A program made the translations under genes and the position numbers. A stretch of 64,000 nt of DNA from positions 1,178,001 through 1,242,000 of the forward strand of contig NZ_LR134481.1 of the NCBI RefSeq assembly GCF_900638025.1, read 5' to 3'. The DNA is from Haemophilus parainfluenzae. Lineage in GTDB: Bacteria; Pseudomonadota; Gammaproteobacteria; Enterobacterales; Pasteurellaceae. Below, in pieces: positions 48,688 to 59,037 of this stretch (position 1 is the first letter of the stretch; the number at the start of each line of letters is the position of its first letter). The notes below the pieces were generated by a model, which was given only the letters and a program-made list of their open reading frames with translations, was not told the DNA's origin and ran no database searches.

Positions 48688-49245
48688 CTATAATTCAATA
48701 TTATCTAACAGGCTGCCTTTTGCTGCTTTTAAGTATTGCAGCATTGACCAAACCGTTAAGATTGAAGCCAAATAGAGCAGTACAATTGCTAGCGTTTCCA
48801 TATAAACATTATATCGCCAGAGTAATCCACCTAAAGCGAGCATTTGAGAGGTTGTTTTCACTTTTCCTAGCCATGAAACAGCTACTTTATTACGCTCACC
48901 TAATTCAGCCATCCATTCACGCAAAGCTGAGATAATGATTTCACGTGAAATCATGATAATCGCTGGAATGGTAATCCAGAAAGAATGTTGATATTCCACA
49001 ATTAATACTAGCGCAGTGATCACCATTACTTTGTCGGCAACGGGATCAAGAAAAGCACCGAAACGCGTTGTTTGTTTTAATTTTCGAGCAAGATAGCCAT
49101 CAAACCAGTCGGTGACCCCTGCGATAAAGAAAATAAGAGTAGTAATAAAAGGTGCTGAAGGGATAGGCAAATAAAATGCCAAGACGAAGAATGGAATTAA
49201 AATCACTCGGAGAATCGTCAGAAAAATAGGAATATTATATTTCAT
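48688..49245 (-). CDS. pgsA: Phosphatidylglycerophosphate synthase
   Basis: PgsA makes phosphatidylglycerophosphate from CDP-diacylglycerol and glycerol-3-phosphate in the inner membrane, the committed step to phosphatidylglycerol and cardiolipin. The 185-residue protein has about six helices and the CDP-alcohol phosphotransferase motif DG-x2-AR-x8-G-x3-D-x3-D, seen as [20 protein letters not shown] and VADK. In E. coli it lies next to tRNA genes as well. The gene is intact. Confidence 0.95.
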   Translation of the reverse strand: MKYNIPIFLTILRVILIPFFVLAFYLPIPSAPFITTLIFFIAGVTDWFDGYLARKLKQTTRFGAFLDPVADKVMVITALVLIVEYQHSFWITIPAIIMISREIIISALREWMAELGERNKVAVSWLGKVKTTSQMLALGGLLWRYNVYMETLAIVLLYLASILTVWSMLQYLKAAKGSLLDNIEL

Positions 49246-49303
49246 AAAAAAATAACCGCACTTTGGTTAAAGATACGCTCATTCTAAAGGATCTACAAAA
49301 ATA

Positions 49304-49330
49304 AAAAAAGCCACTTAGTATGGCTTTTTC
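49304..49330. terminator. Terminator behind the peroxiredoxin gene
   Basis: AAAAGCCA and TGGCTTTT form an eight-base stem with a seven-base loop and A/T runs on both sides. Confidence 0.8.
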
Positions 49331-49337
49331 TTAAAAG

Positions 49338-49940
49338 TTAAAGTTTATCAGCGTTTTGTTTCAAGTATTTAGCAACACCTTCAGGGTTATCTTTCATACC
49401 TTCTTTACCTTTTTCCCATTGAGCTGGGCAAACTTCGCCGTGTTCTTCGTGGAATTGCAACGCATCTACCATGCGTAACATTTCATCGATGTTACGACCT
49501 AATGGTAAATCGTTTACGATTTGGTGACGAACAACACCGTTTTTGTCGATTAAGAATGAAGCACGTAATGCAACACCTTCTTCTGGATGTTCGATACCGT
49601 ATGCTTTCGCGATCTCATGTTTAACGTCAGCTGCTAATGCATATTTAACTGCACCGATACCGCCGTTTTCAGTTGGGGTATTACGCCATGCGTTGTGAGT
49701 AAATTGAGAGTCAATAGATGCACCAACAACTTCAACACCACGTTTTTTGAATTCTTCATAACGGTGGTCGAATGCGATTAACTCAGATGGGCAAACGAAA
49801 GTGAAGTCTAATGGGTAGAAGAATAATACCGCTGCTTTACCTTCGATATGTTTTTTGAAATTGAAGTTATCAACGATTTCACCATTGCCTAAAACTGCAG
49901 AGGAAGTAAAATCTGGAGCTTGACGAGTTACTAATACCAT
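49338..49940 (-). CDS. Typical 2-Cys peroxiredoxin (AhpC/TSA family)
   Basis: The enzyme reduces hydrogen peroxide and organic peroxides, usually with thioredoxin. The 200-residue protein has the peroxidatic Cys in YPLDFTFVCPSEL near residue 51 and the resolving Cys in EVCPAQW near 171, followed by a C-terminal helix, so it is a typical 2-Cys dimer. No ahpF lies nearby. The start at 49940 is nine bases after AGGA; an ATG two codons earlier is only three bases away. An inverted repeat upstream may be an operator. Confidence 0.92.
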   Translation of the reverse strand: MVLVTRQAPDFTSSAVLGNGEIVDNFNFKKHIEGKAAVLFFYPLDFTFVCPSELIAFDHRYEEFKKRGVEVVGASIDSQFTHNAWRNTPTENGGIGAVKYALAADVKHEIAKAYGIEHPEEGVALRASFLIDKNGVVRHQIVNDLPLGRNIDEMLRMVDALQFHEEHGEVCPAQWEKGKEGMKDNPEGVAKYLKQNADKL

Positions 49941-49970
49941 AGTCATAATTCCTATATAAATGTTAATAAA

Positions 49971-49990
49971 AATTTTGCGAATGCAAAATT
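49971..49990. repeat. Perfect inverted repeat upstream of the peroxiredoxin gene
   Basis: AATTTTGC - GAAT - GCAAAATT at 49971-49990 is an 8+8 palindrome about 30 bases upstream of the peroxiredoxin start. It is not followed by a T run, so it fits an operator better than a terminator. It does not match the OxyR consensus. Confidence 0.4.
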
Positions 49991-50080
49991 CGGGGAATAT
50001 TTTAAAAAAATTAACCGCACTTTAACAGCTGTTTTTATCTATTGAATTAATTAATATTGTCTAAGTTATAGGTGAAATAT

Positions 50081-51271
50081 ATGTCAGAACATCATACTTT
50101 ATCAACTACACTGGTTCATGCAGGACGTAAAAAACGTTTTACCCAAGGGGCTGTAAATCCAGTGATCCAACGTGCTTCTTCTTTAGTGTTTAAAACTATT
50201 GCAGATAAAAAATATTGCACAAAAAATCGTTACAAGGGAGAGCTTTTCTACGGTCGTCGTGGCACGTTAACTCACTTTGCACTTCAAGATTTAATGTGTG
50301 AAATGGAAGGCGGAGCTGGTTGTTATCTTTACCCTTGTGGCGCTGCAGCGGTAACAAATGCAATTTTATCCTTTGTGGAAACAGGCGATCATGTCTTAAT
50401 GACAGGGGCAGCCTATGAGCCGACACAAGATTTTTGTAATGTAATTTTGAAAAAAATGCATATTGATACGACCTATTATGATCCAATGATAGGCGCAGAT
50501 GTTGCCAAACTCGTGCAGCCAAATACGAAAGTCTTATTTTTAGAATCTCCAAGTTCTTTAACGATGGAAGTTCCTGATATCCCAGCGATTGTTAAAGCGG
50601 TTCGAGCAGTGAGCCCTGAAATCGTCATTATGATCGATAATACATGGGCAGGAGGTGTACTATTCAAAGCGTTAGAGCACGGTATTGATATTTCTATTCA
50701 AGCAGGAACGAAATATTTAGTAGGGCATTCTGATATCATGATCGGTACAGCCGTGGCTAATGCACATACTTGGGATAAATTGCGTGAGCATTCTTATTTA
50801 ATGGGACAAATGGTTGACGCCGATTCCGCTTATACGACAGCACGTGGTATTCGTACCTTAGGTGTGCGATTAAAACAACATCACGAAAGTAGTTTAAAAG
50901 TCGCCAAATGGTTAAGTGAACAACCACAAGTTAAAGCAGTGTATCATCCTGCTTTGCCAAGTTGCCCAGGCCATGAAAACTTTAAACGTGATTTTACCGG
51001 CGCAAGCGGTTTATTCTCTTTCGAATTACATAAACGTTTAAACGATGAAGAGCTTTCCGCCTTTATGGATCATTTTGATCTTTTCACAATGGCTTATTCT
51101 TGGGGCGGGTTTGAATCGCTCATTTTATGCAATCAACCAGAAGAAATTGCAAAAATTCGCCCAGGTATTGAGCGTAAATTAACGGGGTCATTAATTCGTG
51201 TGCATATTGGATTTGAAGACACGGATGAATTAATTGCTGATCTTCAAGCGGGCTTTGATAGAATCAAATAA
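50081..51271 (+). CDS. metC: Cystathionine beta-lyase
   Basis: MetC splits cystathionine to homocysteine, pyruvate and ammonia in methionine synthesis. The 396-residue PLP enzyme of the Cys/Met family has [13 protein letters not shown], the aspartate strand IDNTWAGG, and the PLP lysine in [14 protein letters not shown] near residue 207. An AGGTGA ribosome-binding site sits six bases before the ATG; a GTG three codons earlier is the alternative. I see no MET box in its upstream region, unlike metK. Confidence 0.94.
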   Translation: MSEHHTLSTTLVHAGRKKRFTQGAVNPVIQRASSLVFKTIADKKYCTKNRYKGELFYGRRGTLTHFALQDLMCEMEGGAGCYLYPCGAAAVTNAILSFVETGDHVLMTGAAYEPTQDFCNVILKKMHIDTTYYDPMIGADVAKLVQPNTKVLFLESPSSLTMEVPDIPAIVKAVRAVSPEIVIMIDNTWAGGVLFKALEHGIDISIQAGTKYLVGHSDIMIGTAVANAHTWDKLREHSYLMGQMVDADSAYTTARGIRTLGVRLKQHHESSLKVAKWLSEQPQVKAVYHPALPSCPGHENFKRDFTGASGLFSFELHKRLNDEELSAFMDHFDLFTMAYSWGGFESLILCNQPEEIAKIRPGIERKLTGSLIRVHIGFEDTDELIADLQAGFDRIK

Positions 51272-51276
51272 GAAAG

Positions 51277-51305
51277 AGGGCTGTTTATGTAAACAGCCCT
51301 TATTT
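51277..51305 (+). terminator. Terminator of metC
   Basis: AGGGCTGTTT pairs perfectly with AAACAGCCCT around a four-base loop; the tail is TATTTA. Confidence 0.8.
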
Positions 51306-51362
51306 ACTCAATCTTTGAGTTGATTTATCATAGTCAGCATTTTTAGTAAGTAGAGAAGAACA

Positions 51363-52718
51363 ATGAAACATATTCATATTTTAGGCATCTGCGGTACCTT
51401 TATGGGTGGTGTTGCGATGATTGCCAAACAAATGGGCTATAAAGTAACGGGTTCCGATACCAATGTTTACCCACCGATGAGCACCTTTTTACAAGAGCAG
51501 GGCATTGAGATTATTCCCAATTATGATGTAGCTCAACTTCAGCCTGCGCCAGATATGGTGATTGTCGGAAATGCTATGAAACGTGGTAATCCTTGCGTGG
51601 AATATGTTTTGGATAATGCCTTGCCTTACACATCAGGCCCTCAATGGTTACACGACCATTTATTGCGTAATCGTTGGGTATTAGCGGTTTCAGGTACACA
51701 TGGTAAAACCACAACAACGGGTATGTTGACCTGGATTTTAGAACAAAATGGGTTAAAACCAGGTTTCCTAATCGGTGGGATTGCGGGGAATTTTGGTACC
51801 TCTGCTCGTTTAGGGGAAAGTGAGTTCTTCGTGATTGAAGCGGATGAGTACGATACGGCGTTCTTTGATAAACGCTCTAAATTTGTACATTACAATCCGA
51901 AAACCTTGATTATTAACAATATTAGCTTCGATCATGCTGATATCTTCGATGATCTTCATGCGATCCAACGTCAATTCCATCATATGATCAGAACCATTCC
52001 TTCCACAGGACGCGTTCTTTCTTTTGCAGATGAACAGAGCGTGAAAGAAACTCTCAATATGGGATGTTGGTCAGAACAGCAATTTATCGGTAAAGATAAA
52101 GAATGGTTTGCGGAACGTATTACTAATGATTGTTCTGAATTTGCTGTATTCCATCAGGGTAAAAAAGTCGCTGAAGTGAAATGGAATATTGTTGGGCAGC
52201 ACAATATGCACAATGCTTTAATGGCGATTGCGGCTGCTTACCATGCGGGTGTCAAAATTGAAGATGCATGTCATGCATTGGGCAGCTTTATCAATGCAAA
52301 ACGTCGTTTAGAAGTGAAGGGGGAAGTAAACGGTATTACGGTTTATGATGACTTCGCTCACCATCCAGAAGCGATTCTGGCGACACTTACTGCATTGCGT
52401 GATAAAGTCGGTGGTAGCGTACGTATTCTTGCCGTATTAGAACCTCGTTCAAACACCATGAAAATGGGCGTGCATAAAGATGAAATTGCGCCAGCACTAG
52501 GACGTGCAGATGCTGTATTTATGTTACAGCCAGATAATATTCCGTGGGACGTCGCTGAAATTGCGGGACAATGTGTTCAACCTGCATATTACACGGGAAA
52601 TCTCGATAAATTAGTGGATATGATTGTATCTGAAGCAAAACCAACAGATCACATTCTTGTGATGTCAAATGGTAGCTTTGGCGGTATTCATCAAAAGATT
52701 TTAGAGCGATTAAACTAA
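51363..52718 (+). CDS. mpl: UDP-N-acetylmuramate:L-alanyl-gamma-D-glutamyl-meso-diaminopimelate ligase
   Basis: Mpl reattaches recovered murein tripeptide to UDP-MurNAc, recycling cell wall. The 451-residue Mur ligase has the N-terminal Rossmann motif HILGICGTFMGG, the ATP loop GTHGKTTTTG near residue 113, the central FVIEADEYDTAF and the C-terminal ligand domain with DDFAHHPEA. The N-terminal GICGTFMGG (not GIGGxGMS as in MurC) identifies Mpl. It is monocistronic with an uptake-word terminator behind it. Confidence 0.96.
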   Translation: MKHIHILGICGTFMGGVAMIAKQMGYKVTGSDTNVYPPMSTFLQEQGIEIIPNYDVAQLQPAPDMVIVGNAMKRGNPCVEYVLDNALPYTSGPQWLHDHLLRNRWVLAVSGTHGKTTTTGMLTWILEQNGLKPGFLIGGIAGNFGTSARLGESEFFVIEADEYDTAFFDKRSKFVHYNPKTLIINNISFDHADIFDDLHAIQRQFHHMIRTIPSTGRVLSFADEQSVKETLNMGCWSEQQFIGKDKEWFAERITNDCSEFAVFHQGKKVAEVKWNIVGQHNMHNALMAIAAAYHAGVKIEDACHALGSFINAKRRLEVKGEVNGITVYDDFAHHPEAILATLTALRDKVGGSVRILAVLEPRSNTMKMGVHKDEIAPALGRADAVFMLQPDNIPWDVAEIAGQCVQPAYYTGNLDKLVDMIVSEAKPTDHILVMSNGSFGGIHQKILERLN

Positions 52719-52727
52719 TCTTAGTTT

Positions 52728-52767
52728 AAAGTGCGGTCAAAAATGAGAGTGTTTTTAACCGCACTTT
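52728..52767 (+). terminator. Terminator of mpl from an inverted uptake-word pair
   Basis: AAAGTGCGGT and ACCGCACTTT pair, extended by A5/T5 stretches, with T residues behind. It lies 10 bases past the mpl stop. Confidence 0.85.
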
Positions 52768-52790
52768 TATCATCAAAATAAGGAAATAGA

Positions 52791-53297
52791 ATGGCAGATC
52801 CACATATTGAATCTCCAATGGATATTTGGGATAAACTCACCGTCATTATTTATCGCACAGGCTTTGTGATTGCGGCATTTAGCATCTTGGCTTTAACTTG
52901 GTATCCTCAACAGGCTCAAATTGCCGTGTTGGTTGCGGCAACTTGTTGTGCCTCATCGCTTCATATTTATTTAAAACATTTCCGCTTAACATTTCAATTT
53001 GCCACGTGGCTTGCACTCTTATGTGCGCTTTTAGGTTGGCATGAATTAGCGTTAGGTGGTGCATTAGTCACACTGGGTGGTTTATGTTTTAAAGAATACT
53101 TCTGTTTTAGAGTTCCGCTATTAAATTTACAACCTGCATTTGTAGCGGCTCTTTGGTTCGCTTGGGTATTTGAAGGTAGTTGGATTGCCCTAATTTTATC
53201 ATTGATTGTCGGCGGGTTATTATTGATTCTTGCGGTTCAAAAATGGCGAATGCCATTGCACTTTGATATTGGCGATAAGACAAAGTATCAAATCTAA
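52791..53297 (+). CDS. DUF2301-type integral membrane protein
   Basis: The 168-residue protein has about five membrane helices with a hydrophilic N-terminus (MADPHIESPMDIWDKLTV) and a polar tail. The FKEYFCFRVP block between helices is a conserved polar loop of the DUF2301 family. No function is known to me. An AAGGAAAT ribosome-binding site precedes the start. It stands alone between mpl and the initiator tRNA gene; the gap behind it holds a weak hairpin (53313-53345) and the tRNA terminator. Confidence 0.7.
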   Translation: MADPHIESPMDIWDKLTVIIYRTGFVIAAFSILALTWYPQQAQIAVLVAATCCASSLHIYLKHFRLTFQFATWLALLCALLGWHELALGGALVTLGGLCFKEYFCFRVPLLNLQPAFVAALWFAWVFEGSWIALILSLIVGGLLLILAVQKWRMPLHFDIGDKTKYQI

Positions 53298-53379
53298 TAA
53301 GATTGAGTGATAAAGGCATAATGTTTCGCGACATTGTGCTTTTTTATTTCGATTAAATTTACCTTTATTGAAAAACGAA

Positions 53380-53404
53380 AAAAGCACCGAAATTTCGGTG
53401 CTTT
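53380..53404 (-). terminator. Terminator of initiator tRNA
   Basis: AAAGCACCGAAA pairs with TTTCGGTGCTTT with no loop bases to spare, and T residues follow on the minus strand. Confidence 0.85.
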
Positions 53405-53410
53405 GTAATT

Positions 53411-53487
<77 letters not shown>

Positions 53488-53680
53488 TCTGATGGCGCAT
53501 AATATACTCGTTTCAAAAATTATTGCAAGATTTAACCTGAACTTTACTTTCTATTTGTTAAGAAAATAAACAATGTGATTGTTAATTGTTCATTTTGTGA
53601 AATAGTGCTAGTCCTAAAAGGGAATTTTTGATAGCGTATGCAATCCTTGTGCTTAGCTAGTTTAATTTAGGAAAATAAGA

Positions 53681-54808
53681 ATGAAATTTCGTCAAAATCT
53701 CGCTTTAAAAATTCTCTCTGTAATGGCGGCTGTTTCGGTGCTTGCGTCATGCGGTTCTGCACCAAGTAAAGTCTCTTCAAAAAATAATTCTAGCTTGCCG
53801 CGAACAGCAACAGGTGATGATCCTCAAAAATTTGGCGCTAAATATAGCGGTCGAACTTACCAACAAGCTATTTTAAGTCCTGTTGCTTCTGTGGATAACA
53901 GAAGTGCGGTTGTAAACCAAGGTGATTTTTTAACACAGCTCTCTAACGTACGTAGCTATTCAAACTCAATTACCAATCGTTTTGCCGCAGGTTATGGCAA
54001 AATCACAAACTGGGTGCTTGCAGGGGCGAATGTGAATGAATTAGCACAATATGGTATTACTCCTCAAATTATGAAGGGTTTTGATGGTTATCAAAACGTC
54101 TTGATGACAGGTTATTATTCACCGGTTATTCATGCTCGTCGTACTGCACAAGGTCAATATCAACATCCAATTTATGCGATGCCAAGCTATAAACGTTATA
54201 GCCGAGCAGAAATTTATAATGGTGCATTGGCAGGACAAGGCTTAGAGCTTGCTTATAGTAATTCAATGATGGATAACTTCTTACTTGGCGTACAGGGTAG
54301 TGGTTATGTCGATTACGGCGATGGCAATTTAAATTATTTAGCCTACGCGGGTCAAAATGGTTATAAATATCAAGCAGTTGGTCGTTTATTAGTAGAAGAT
54401 GGTGAAATTCCAAAAGAAAAAATGTCTATTCAAGCGATTCGTGAATGGGGTAAAGCAAACCCATCTCGTGTACAAGAATTGTTAGAACGCAATCCATCTT
54501 ATGTTTTCTTTAGAAACGATCCAACAGGTAAGGTGAAAGGTTCTGCGGGTGTGCCTCTTGTGCCAATGGCTTCAGTTGCGTCAGATCGTAATGTCATTCC
54601 GTCTGGTAGTGTATTATTGGTCGAGGTGCCTGATATTGATAAGAATGGTAACTGGACAGGTTCACATAAATTACATTTGATGGTAGCACTTGATGTGGGG
54701 GGAGCGGTAAAAGGCCATCACTTTGACTTATATCGGGGTATTGGCGATCAAGCGGGTCATATCGCGGGTTTATCAAAACACTATGGACGCGTTTGGGTGT
54801 TACAATAA
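53681..54808 (+). CDS. mltA: Membrane-bound lytic murein transglycosylase A (lipoprotein)
   Basis: MltA cleaves peptidoglycan glycan strands from the outer membrane, releasing anhydro-muropeptides. The 375-residue protein has a lipoprotein signal ending in LASC (Cys24), then the MltA domain with TGYYSPVIHARRT, a double-psi barrel, and the C-terminal 3D domain with ALDVGGAVKGHHFDLYRG, where the catalytic Asp and support Asp lie. The stop overlaps the tcdA start by one base, so the two are coupled. Confidence 0.95.
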   Translation: MKFRQNLALKILSVMAAVSVLASCGSAPSKVSSKNNSSLPRTATGDDPQKFGAKYSGRTYQQAILSPVASVDNRSAVVNQGDFLTQLSNVRSYSNSITNRFAAGYGKITNWVLAGANVNELAQYGITPQIMKGFDGYQNVLMTGYYSPVIHARRTAQGQYQHPIYAMPSYKRYSRAEIYNGALAGQGLELAYSNSMMDNFLLGVQGSGYVDYGDGNLNYLAYAGQNGYKYQAVGRLLVEDGEIPKEKMSIQAIREWGKANPSRVQELLERNPSYVFFRNDPTGKVKGSAGVPLVPMASVASDRNVIPSGSVLLVEVPDIDKNGNWTGSHKLHLMVALDVGGAVKGHHFDLYRGIGDQAGHIAGLSKHYGRVWVLQ

Positions 54809-55569
54809 TGGCTCGAATCGATAATTACGAACAACGTTTTGGCGGCATTGGTCGCCTTTATACACCAGAAGGCTTGGCGCGTTTGCGTCAGGCTCATGTA
54901 TGCGTCATTGGTATTGGCGGCGTAGGTTCGTGGGTGGTGGAAGCGCTTGCGCGAAGTGGAGTAGGGCAGATCACCATGATTGATATGGATGACATTTGTG
55001 TCACCAATATTAATCGTCAGCTTCCTGCGTTAAGTGGTAATATTGGCAAGCTTAAAACAGAAATGATGGCAGAGCGCGTTAAGCTGATTAACCCAGAATG
55101 TGTGGTGAATATTATCGATGATTTCATTTCACCGGATAATCAAGCAGAATATTTAAATCGTGGCTATGATTATGTCATTGATGCCATTGATAATGTGAAA
55201 ACCAAAGCGGCGATGATCGCCTATTGCAAACGTAATAAAATCAAGATTATTACTATTGGTGGCGCAGGTGGTCAGACAGATCCATCCAAAATCCAAATTG
55301 CTGATTTAAGCAAAACGATCCAAGATCCATTATTGGCGAAAGTGCGGTCAGTTTTACGTAAGGATTTTAATTTTACCCAAAATCCACAACGTAAGTTCGC
55401 AGTTGATGCTATATTTTCCAGTCAACCTCTGATTTTTCCTAAAATGAGTGAGGGCTGTGAAGTATCCACTACCATGAATTGTGCAAATGGCTTTGGTGCG
55501 GCAACCATGATAACCGCAACTTTTGGTTTTTTTGCCGTTTCTCGGGTAATAGATAAGTTATTAAAATAA
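54808..55569 (+). CDS. tcdA: tRNA cyclic N6-threonylcarbamoyladenosine synthase TcdA (E1-like)
   Basis: TcdA (CsdL) dehydrates t6A37 of tRNA to its cyclic form using ATP. The 253-residue protein has the E1/MoeB Rossmann motif GIGGVGSWVVEAL, the DxDxxxxxNxNRQ block (IDMDDICVTNINRQ) and IDAIDNVKTKAAM. The start at 54808 uses the TAATG overlap with mltA; a longer frame beginning at 54793 lies within mltA. No csdA/csdE neighbours. A strong hairpin follows. Confidence 0.93.
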   Translation: MARIDNYEQRFGGIGRLYTPEGLARLRQAHVCVIGIGGVGSWVVEALARSGVGQITMIDMDDICVTNINRQLPALSGNIGKLKTEMMAERVKLINPECVVNIIDDFISPDNQAEYLNRGYDYVIDAIDNVKTKAAMIAYCKRNKIKIITIGGAGGQTDPSKIQIADLSKTIQDPLLAKVRSVLRKDFNFTQNPQRKFAVDAIFSSQPLIFPKMSEGCEVSTTMNCANGFGAATMITATFGFFAVSRVIDKLLK

Positions 55570-55576
55570 AGAAATG

Positions 55577-55605
55577 AAGCAACGTGAAAACGTTGCTTTT
55601 TCTTT
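55577..55605 (+). terminator. Terminator of mltA-tcdA
   Basis: AAGCAACG pairs with CGTTGCTT around a six-base loop, followed by T residues. Confidence 0.85.
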
Positions 55606-55656
55606 ATGAATAAAAGTATTCAATAAGATGAAGAAATACCACTTCATTTTTTAATA

Positions 55657-55677
55657 TGAAATGTTGCAATTTTATCA
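55657..55677 (+). promoter_or_regulatory. Possible Zur half-site upstream of znuA
   Basis: GAAATGTT at 55658-55665 is an exact half of the enterobacterial Zur operator. The other half (ATTTTATCA) is poor. Position, about 60-80 bases before znuA, is suitable. Confidence 0.35.
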
Positions 55678-55735
55678 AAAAGGCGTAGTCTATATTAGCT
55701 TTGAGAATAATTCCCAATAAAGTAAGGAAACAAAA

Positions 55736-56782
55736 ATGAAACAAGTATTAAAAATGAGTGCAATTTCTACCGCACTTTTAACGCTTCCAATGATGGCAAA
55801 TGCAGATGTATTGACCTCTGTGAAACCCCTCGGTTTTATTACATCGTCTATTGCTAATGGTATAACAGATACGCAAATTTTAGTGCCTGCTGGTGCTTCT
55901 CCTCATGATTACAGCTTAAAACTTTCAGATGTACAAAAAGTGAAATCGGCGGATTTAGTGCTTTGGGTTGGTGAAGATATTGATGCTTTCTTAGCAAAAC
56001 CAATTAGCCAAATTGATAGCAAAAAAGTCATCAATATTTCTGAGATTCCAGAAATTAAACCTCTTTTAAGTAAAGTTCATCATGAGCATTATCATGAGGG
56101 GGATGAACACGAGCATGGCCACAGCCATGATCATAAACATGAACATGGGCACGACCATAAACACGAACATGGACACGACCATAAACATGAGCATGGACAC
56201 GATCATAAACATGAACATGCTCATGAGCATCACGATCACCATCATGATGTAGATGAAAATGGGTTAAGTGTAAACTGGCATTTATGGTATTCACCAGCCA
56301 TTAGCCAAATTGTGGCACAGAAAGTGGCGGATAAACTCACAGAGCAATATCCAGATAAAAAAGATGTAATTGCTAAAAACTTAGCCGATTTTAATCGCAC
56401 TTTGACTGAACAAAGTGACAAGATCAAAGCGCAATTAGCCCCACTTAAAGATAAAGGCTTCTTTGTATTCCATGATGCTTATAGCTATTTCAATGATGCT
56501 TATGGTTTAAATCAAACCGGTTATTTCACCATTAATCCATTAGTGGCACCAGGTGCAAAAACCATTGCTCACATCAAAGAAGAAATTGAAGAACATCGTG
56601 TAAATTGTCTTTTTGCAGAGCCTCAATTCACACCAAAAGTGATTGATACTCTTGCGCAAAGTACAAAAGTCAATGTAGGTCGTTTAGATCCTATTGGCGA
56701 TAACGTACAGCTTGGCCCAAATTCCTATGCGAATTTCCTTCAAGCGACTGCTGATAGCTATGCTCAATGTTTAAGTAAATAA
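55736..56782 (+). CDS. znuA: Zinc ABC transporter substrate-binding protein
   Basis: ZnuA captures zinc in the periplasm for the ZnuBC importer; those genes are not in the window. The 348-residue protein has a signal peptide cleaved after ANA (residue 23), a metal site with His in ASPHDYSL and later HDAYSYF, and a long histidine/aspartate/glutamate loop around residues 113-170. Within the loop, four exact 8-residue units of the type HDHKHEHG are encoded by 24-base repeats. The uptake word falls in the signal-peptide codons. AAGGA precedes the start. Confidence 0.95.
   Translation: MKQVLKMSAISTALLTLPMMANADVLTSVKPLGFITSSIANGITDTQILVPAGASPHDYSLKLSDVQKVKSADLVLWVGEDIDAFLAKPISQIDSKKVINISEIPEIKPLLSKVHHEHYHEGDEHEHGHSHDHKHEHGHDHKHEHGHDHKHEHGHDHKHEHAHEHHDHHHDVDENGLSVNWHLWYSPAISQIVAQKVADKLTEQYPDKKDVIAKNLADFNRTLTEQSDKIKAQLAPLKDKGFFVFHDAYSYFNDAYGLNQTGYFTINPLVAPGAKTIAHIKEEIEEHRVNCLFAEPQFTPKVIDTLAQSTKVNVGRLDPIGDNVQLGPNSYANFLQATADSYAQCLSK
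56126..56221 (+). repeat. Four 24-base tandem repeats encoding the His loop of ZnuA
   Basis: Units start at 56126, 56150, 56174 and 56198, each coding HDHKHEHG (the last ends in Ala). They differ only at third-codon positions. A unit number that stays in frame can vary by slippage without destroying the gene. Confidence 0.85.
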
Positions 56783-56792
56783 TCAAAATCTC

Positions 56793-56830
56793 CCCCTAGC
56801 CCCCTCTTTACAAAAGAGGGGGAATATTCT
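56793..56830 (+). terminator. C/G-rich hairpin behind znuA
   Basis: CCCCCTCTTT and AAAGAGGGGG form a stem at 56800-56822 with a TACA-like loop, preceded by a second CCCCCTAG. The tail is AATATTCTTG, a poor T run. The motif looks like a dispersed intergenic repeat. Confidence 0.55.
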
Positions 56831-56900
56831 TGAAATATCCCCAAACTTAACCGCACTTTCGTGCTATAATCCGCTCAATTTTTCCCTATCTAGAAAACAC

Positions 56901-59036
56901 ATGAAACAACTATTTGCCACAACGGCCCGTGGTTTTGAAGAACTCTTAAAAGTCGAACTGACAGAGCTTGGTGCAACGGAATGTAAAATCGCACAAGGCG
57001 GTGTACATTTTCAGGTTGATGATGAAACACTTTATCGCAGCTTATTATGGTCACGTTTGGCTTCGCGTATTTTGTTACCGATTGTAAATGGCAAGGTATA
57101 TAGTGACTTAGACTTGTATTCAATTGTGACAGGGCAGGATTGGTTAAGTTATTTTGATGAAAAAGCCACATTTTTTGTTGATTTCAACGGGACAAACCAA
57201 GAAATTCGCCACACCCAATTTGGTGCGATGCGTGTGAAAGATGCCATTGTGGATTATTTTGAACGCCAAGGGAAAGCGCGTCCAAATGTAGATAAAGACT
57301 ATCCAGATGTGCGAATTCATGTTTATTTGAATAAAGAAGAACTCGTCGTTTCACTCGATTTAAGTGGCGAAGCATTGCATTTACGTGGCTATCGTGAAGA
57401 TACAGGCCAAGCGCCTTTACGTGAAACCTTAGCTGCTGCGATAGTGCTTCGTTCAGGTTGGAAAAAAGGGACACCATTAGTGGATCCAATGTGCGGCTCG
57501 GGTACGTTGTTAATCGAAGCTGCACAGATGGAAGCACAAATTGCACCGCAATTACATCGTTTACATTGGGGTTTTGATTGCTGGAAAGGGCATAATCAAG
57601 ATGCTTGGGATAAGGTGAAAGTAGAAGCGGTACAGCAAGCTGAAACTTATTTTAATCAAAATCCAAAACCACATTTTTATGGCTTCGATCTCGATCATCG
57701 CGTACTGAAAAAAGCGCAAAAGAACGCACAGAATGCAGGCGTAGCACATTTAATTCAGTGGAAACAAGGTGATGTCGCTGCATTAAAAAATCCAAGTCCA
57801 GATGAAGTGGGAACAGTGATTTGTAACCCGCCTTACGGTGAGCGTTTAGGTACAACTCCTGCTTTGATTGCGCTATATTCAGTCTTTGGGCAACGTCTTA
57901 AAAGTGAATTTGGTGGTTGGAATGCATCGATTTTCAGTAGTGAATCTACGTTGCTTGATTGCTTGCGTATGCGTTCACATCGTCAATTTAAAGCGAAAAA
58001 TGGTCCATTAGATTGTGCCCAAAAGAATTATCAAGTTTCTGAACGCAAAGAAAGTGCGGCTGAAAATCCGCTTGAATTTGACCGCACTTCAACGGTAGCG
58101 GTAGATTTTGCGAATCGTTTGCAGAAAAATATCAAGAAAATGGAAAAATGGGCGAAACAGCAAGGCCTTGATGCGTATCGTTTATATGATGCTGATTTAC
58201 CGGAATATAACGTGGCAGTGGATCGTTATGGTGATCATATTGTGGTGCAAGAGTATGCCGCACCCAAAAATATTGATGAAAACAAAGCCCGTCAACGTTT
58301 ATTGGATGCAGTGACTGCAACCTTGCAAGTCACCGGTATTGAAACCAATAAACTGATTTTGAAAGTGCGTCAAAAACAAAAAGGCACGAATCAATATGAA
58401 AAATTGGCCAATAAAGGCGAATATTTTTATGTGAATGAATACGGCGCTCAGCTTTGGGTGAATCTAACGGATTACTTGGATACAGGATTATTCTTAGATC
58501 ATCGTTTAACCCGTAAAATGCTTGGTGAAATGGCAAAAGGCAAAGACTTTCTTAATCTTTTTGCTTATACCGGTTCGGCTACGGTGCATGCGGCATTAGG
58601 TGGGGCAAAATCGACGACGACCGTGGATATGTCGAATACCTATTTAAATTGGGCAGAACAAAACTTGATTTTAAATGATATCGAAGGCAAACAGCATAAG
58701 CTCATCCAGGCAGATTGTTTACAATGGCTAGAAAAATGCGAGCATCAGTTTGATTTAATTTTCGTGGATCCGCCAACATTCTCAAATTCTAAGCGTATGG
58801 AAGACAGTTGGGATGTACAACGTGATCACATCAAATTAATGCGTAATCTTAAGCGTATTTTACGTTCTAACGGCACCATTGTGTTCTCGAACAATAAACG
58901 TGGTTTTAAAATGGATTTTGATGCGTTAAATGAATTGGGGTTAAGTGCGGTCGAAATTTCAGCGAAAACCTTACCGCTTGATTTTGAGCGCAACAAGCAA
59001 ATCCATAACTGCTGGATTGTGACAATGAAAGTCTAA
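56901..59036 (+). CDS. rlmL: 23S rRNA methyltransferase RlmKL (bifunctional)
   Basis: The fused enzyme methylates 23S rRNA at m2G2445 (RlmL half) and m7G2069 (RlmK half). The 711-residue protein has an N-terminal THUMP domain, then a first methyltransferase with [14 protein letters not shown] and the catalytic NPPYGERLG, and a second with [16 protein letters not shown] and [11 protein letters not shown]. It ends opposite the Kef gene with a shared terminator. Length is as in other gamma-proteobacteria, with no frameshift. Confidence 0.96.
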   Translation: MKQLFATTARGFEELLKVELTELGATECKIAQGGVHFQVDDETLYRSLLWSRLASRILLPIVNGKVYSDLDLYSIVTGQDWLSYFDEKATFFVDFNGTNQEIRHTQFGAMRVKDAIVDYFERQGKARPNVDKDYPDVRIHVYLNKEELVVSLDLSGEALHLRGYREDTGQAPLRETLAAAIVLRSGWKKGTPLVDPMCGSGTLLIEAAQMEAQIAPQLHRLHWGFDCWKGHNQDAWDKVKVEAVQQAETYFNQNPKPHFYGFDLDHRVLKKAQKNAQNAGVAHLIQWKQGDVAALKNPSPDEVGTVICNPPYGERLGTTPALIALYSVFGQRLKSEFGGWNASIFSSESTLLDCLRMRSHRQFKAKNGPLDCAQKNYQVSERKESAAENPLEFDRTSTVAVDFANRLQKNIKKMEKWAKQQGLDAYRLYDADLPEYNVAVDRYGDHIVVQEYAAPKNIDENKARQRLLDAVTATLQVTGIETNKLILKVRQKQKGTNQYEKLANKGEYFYVNEYGAQLWVNLTDYLDTGLFLDHRLTRKMLGEMAKGKDFLNLFAYTGSATVHAALGGAKSTTTVDMSNTYLNWAEQNLILNDIEGKQHKLIQADCLQWLEKCEHQFDLIFVDPPTFSNSKRMEDSWDVQRDHIKLMRNLKRILRSNGTIVFSNNKRGFKMDFDALNELGLSAVEISAKTLPLDFERNKQIHNCWIVTMKV

Positions 59037-59037
59037 T

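Noticed and set aside
56055-56294. Minus-strand frame rich in His, Val, Arg and Asp
   Set aside because: It is the mirror of the histidine repeat of ZnuA and has no start signals.
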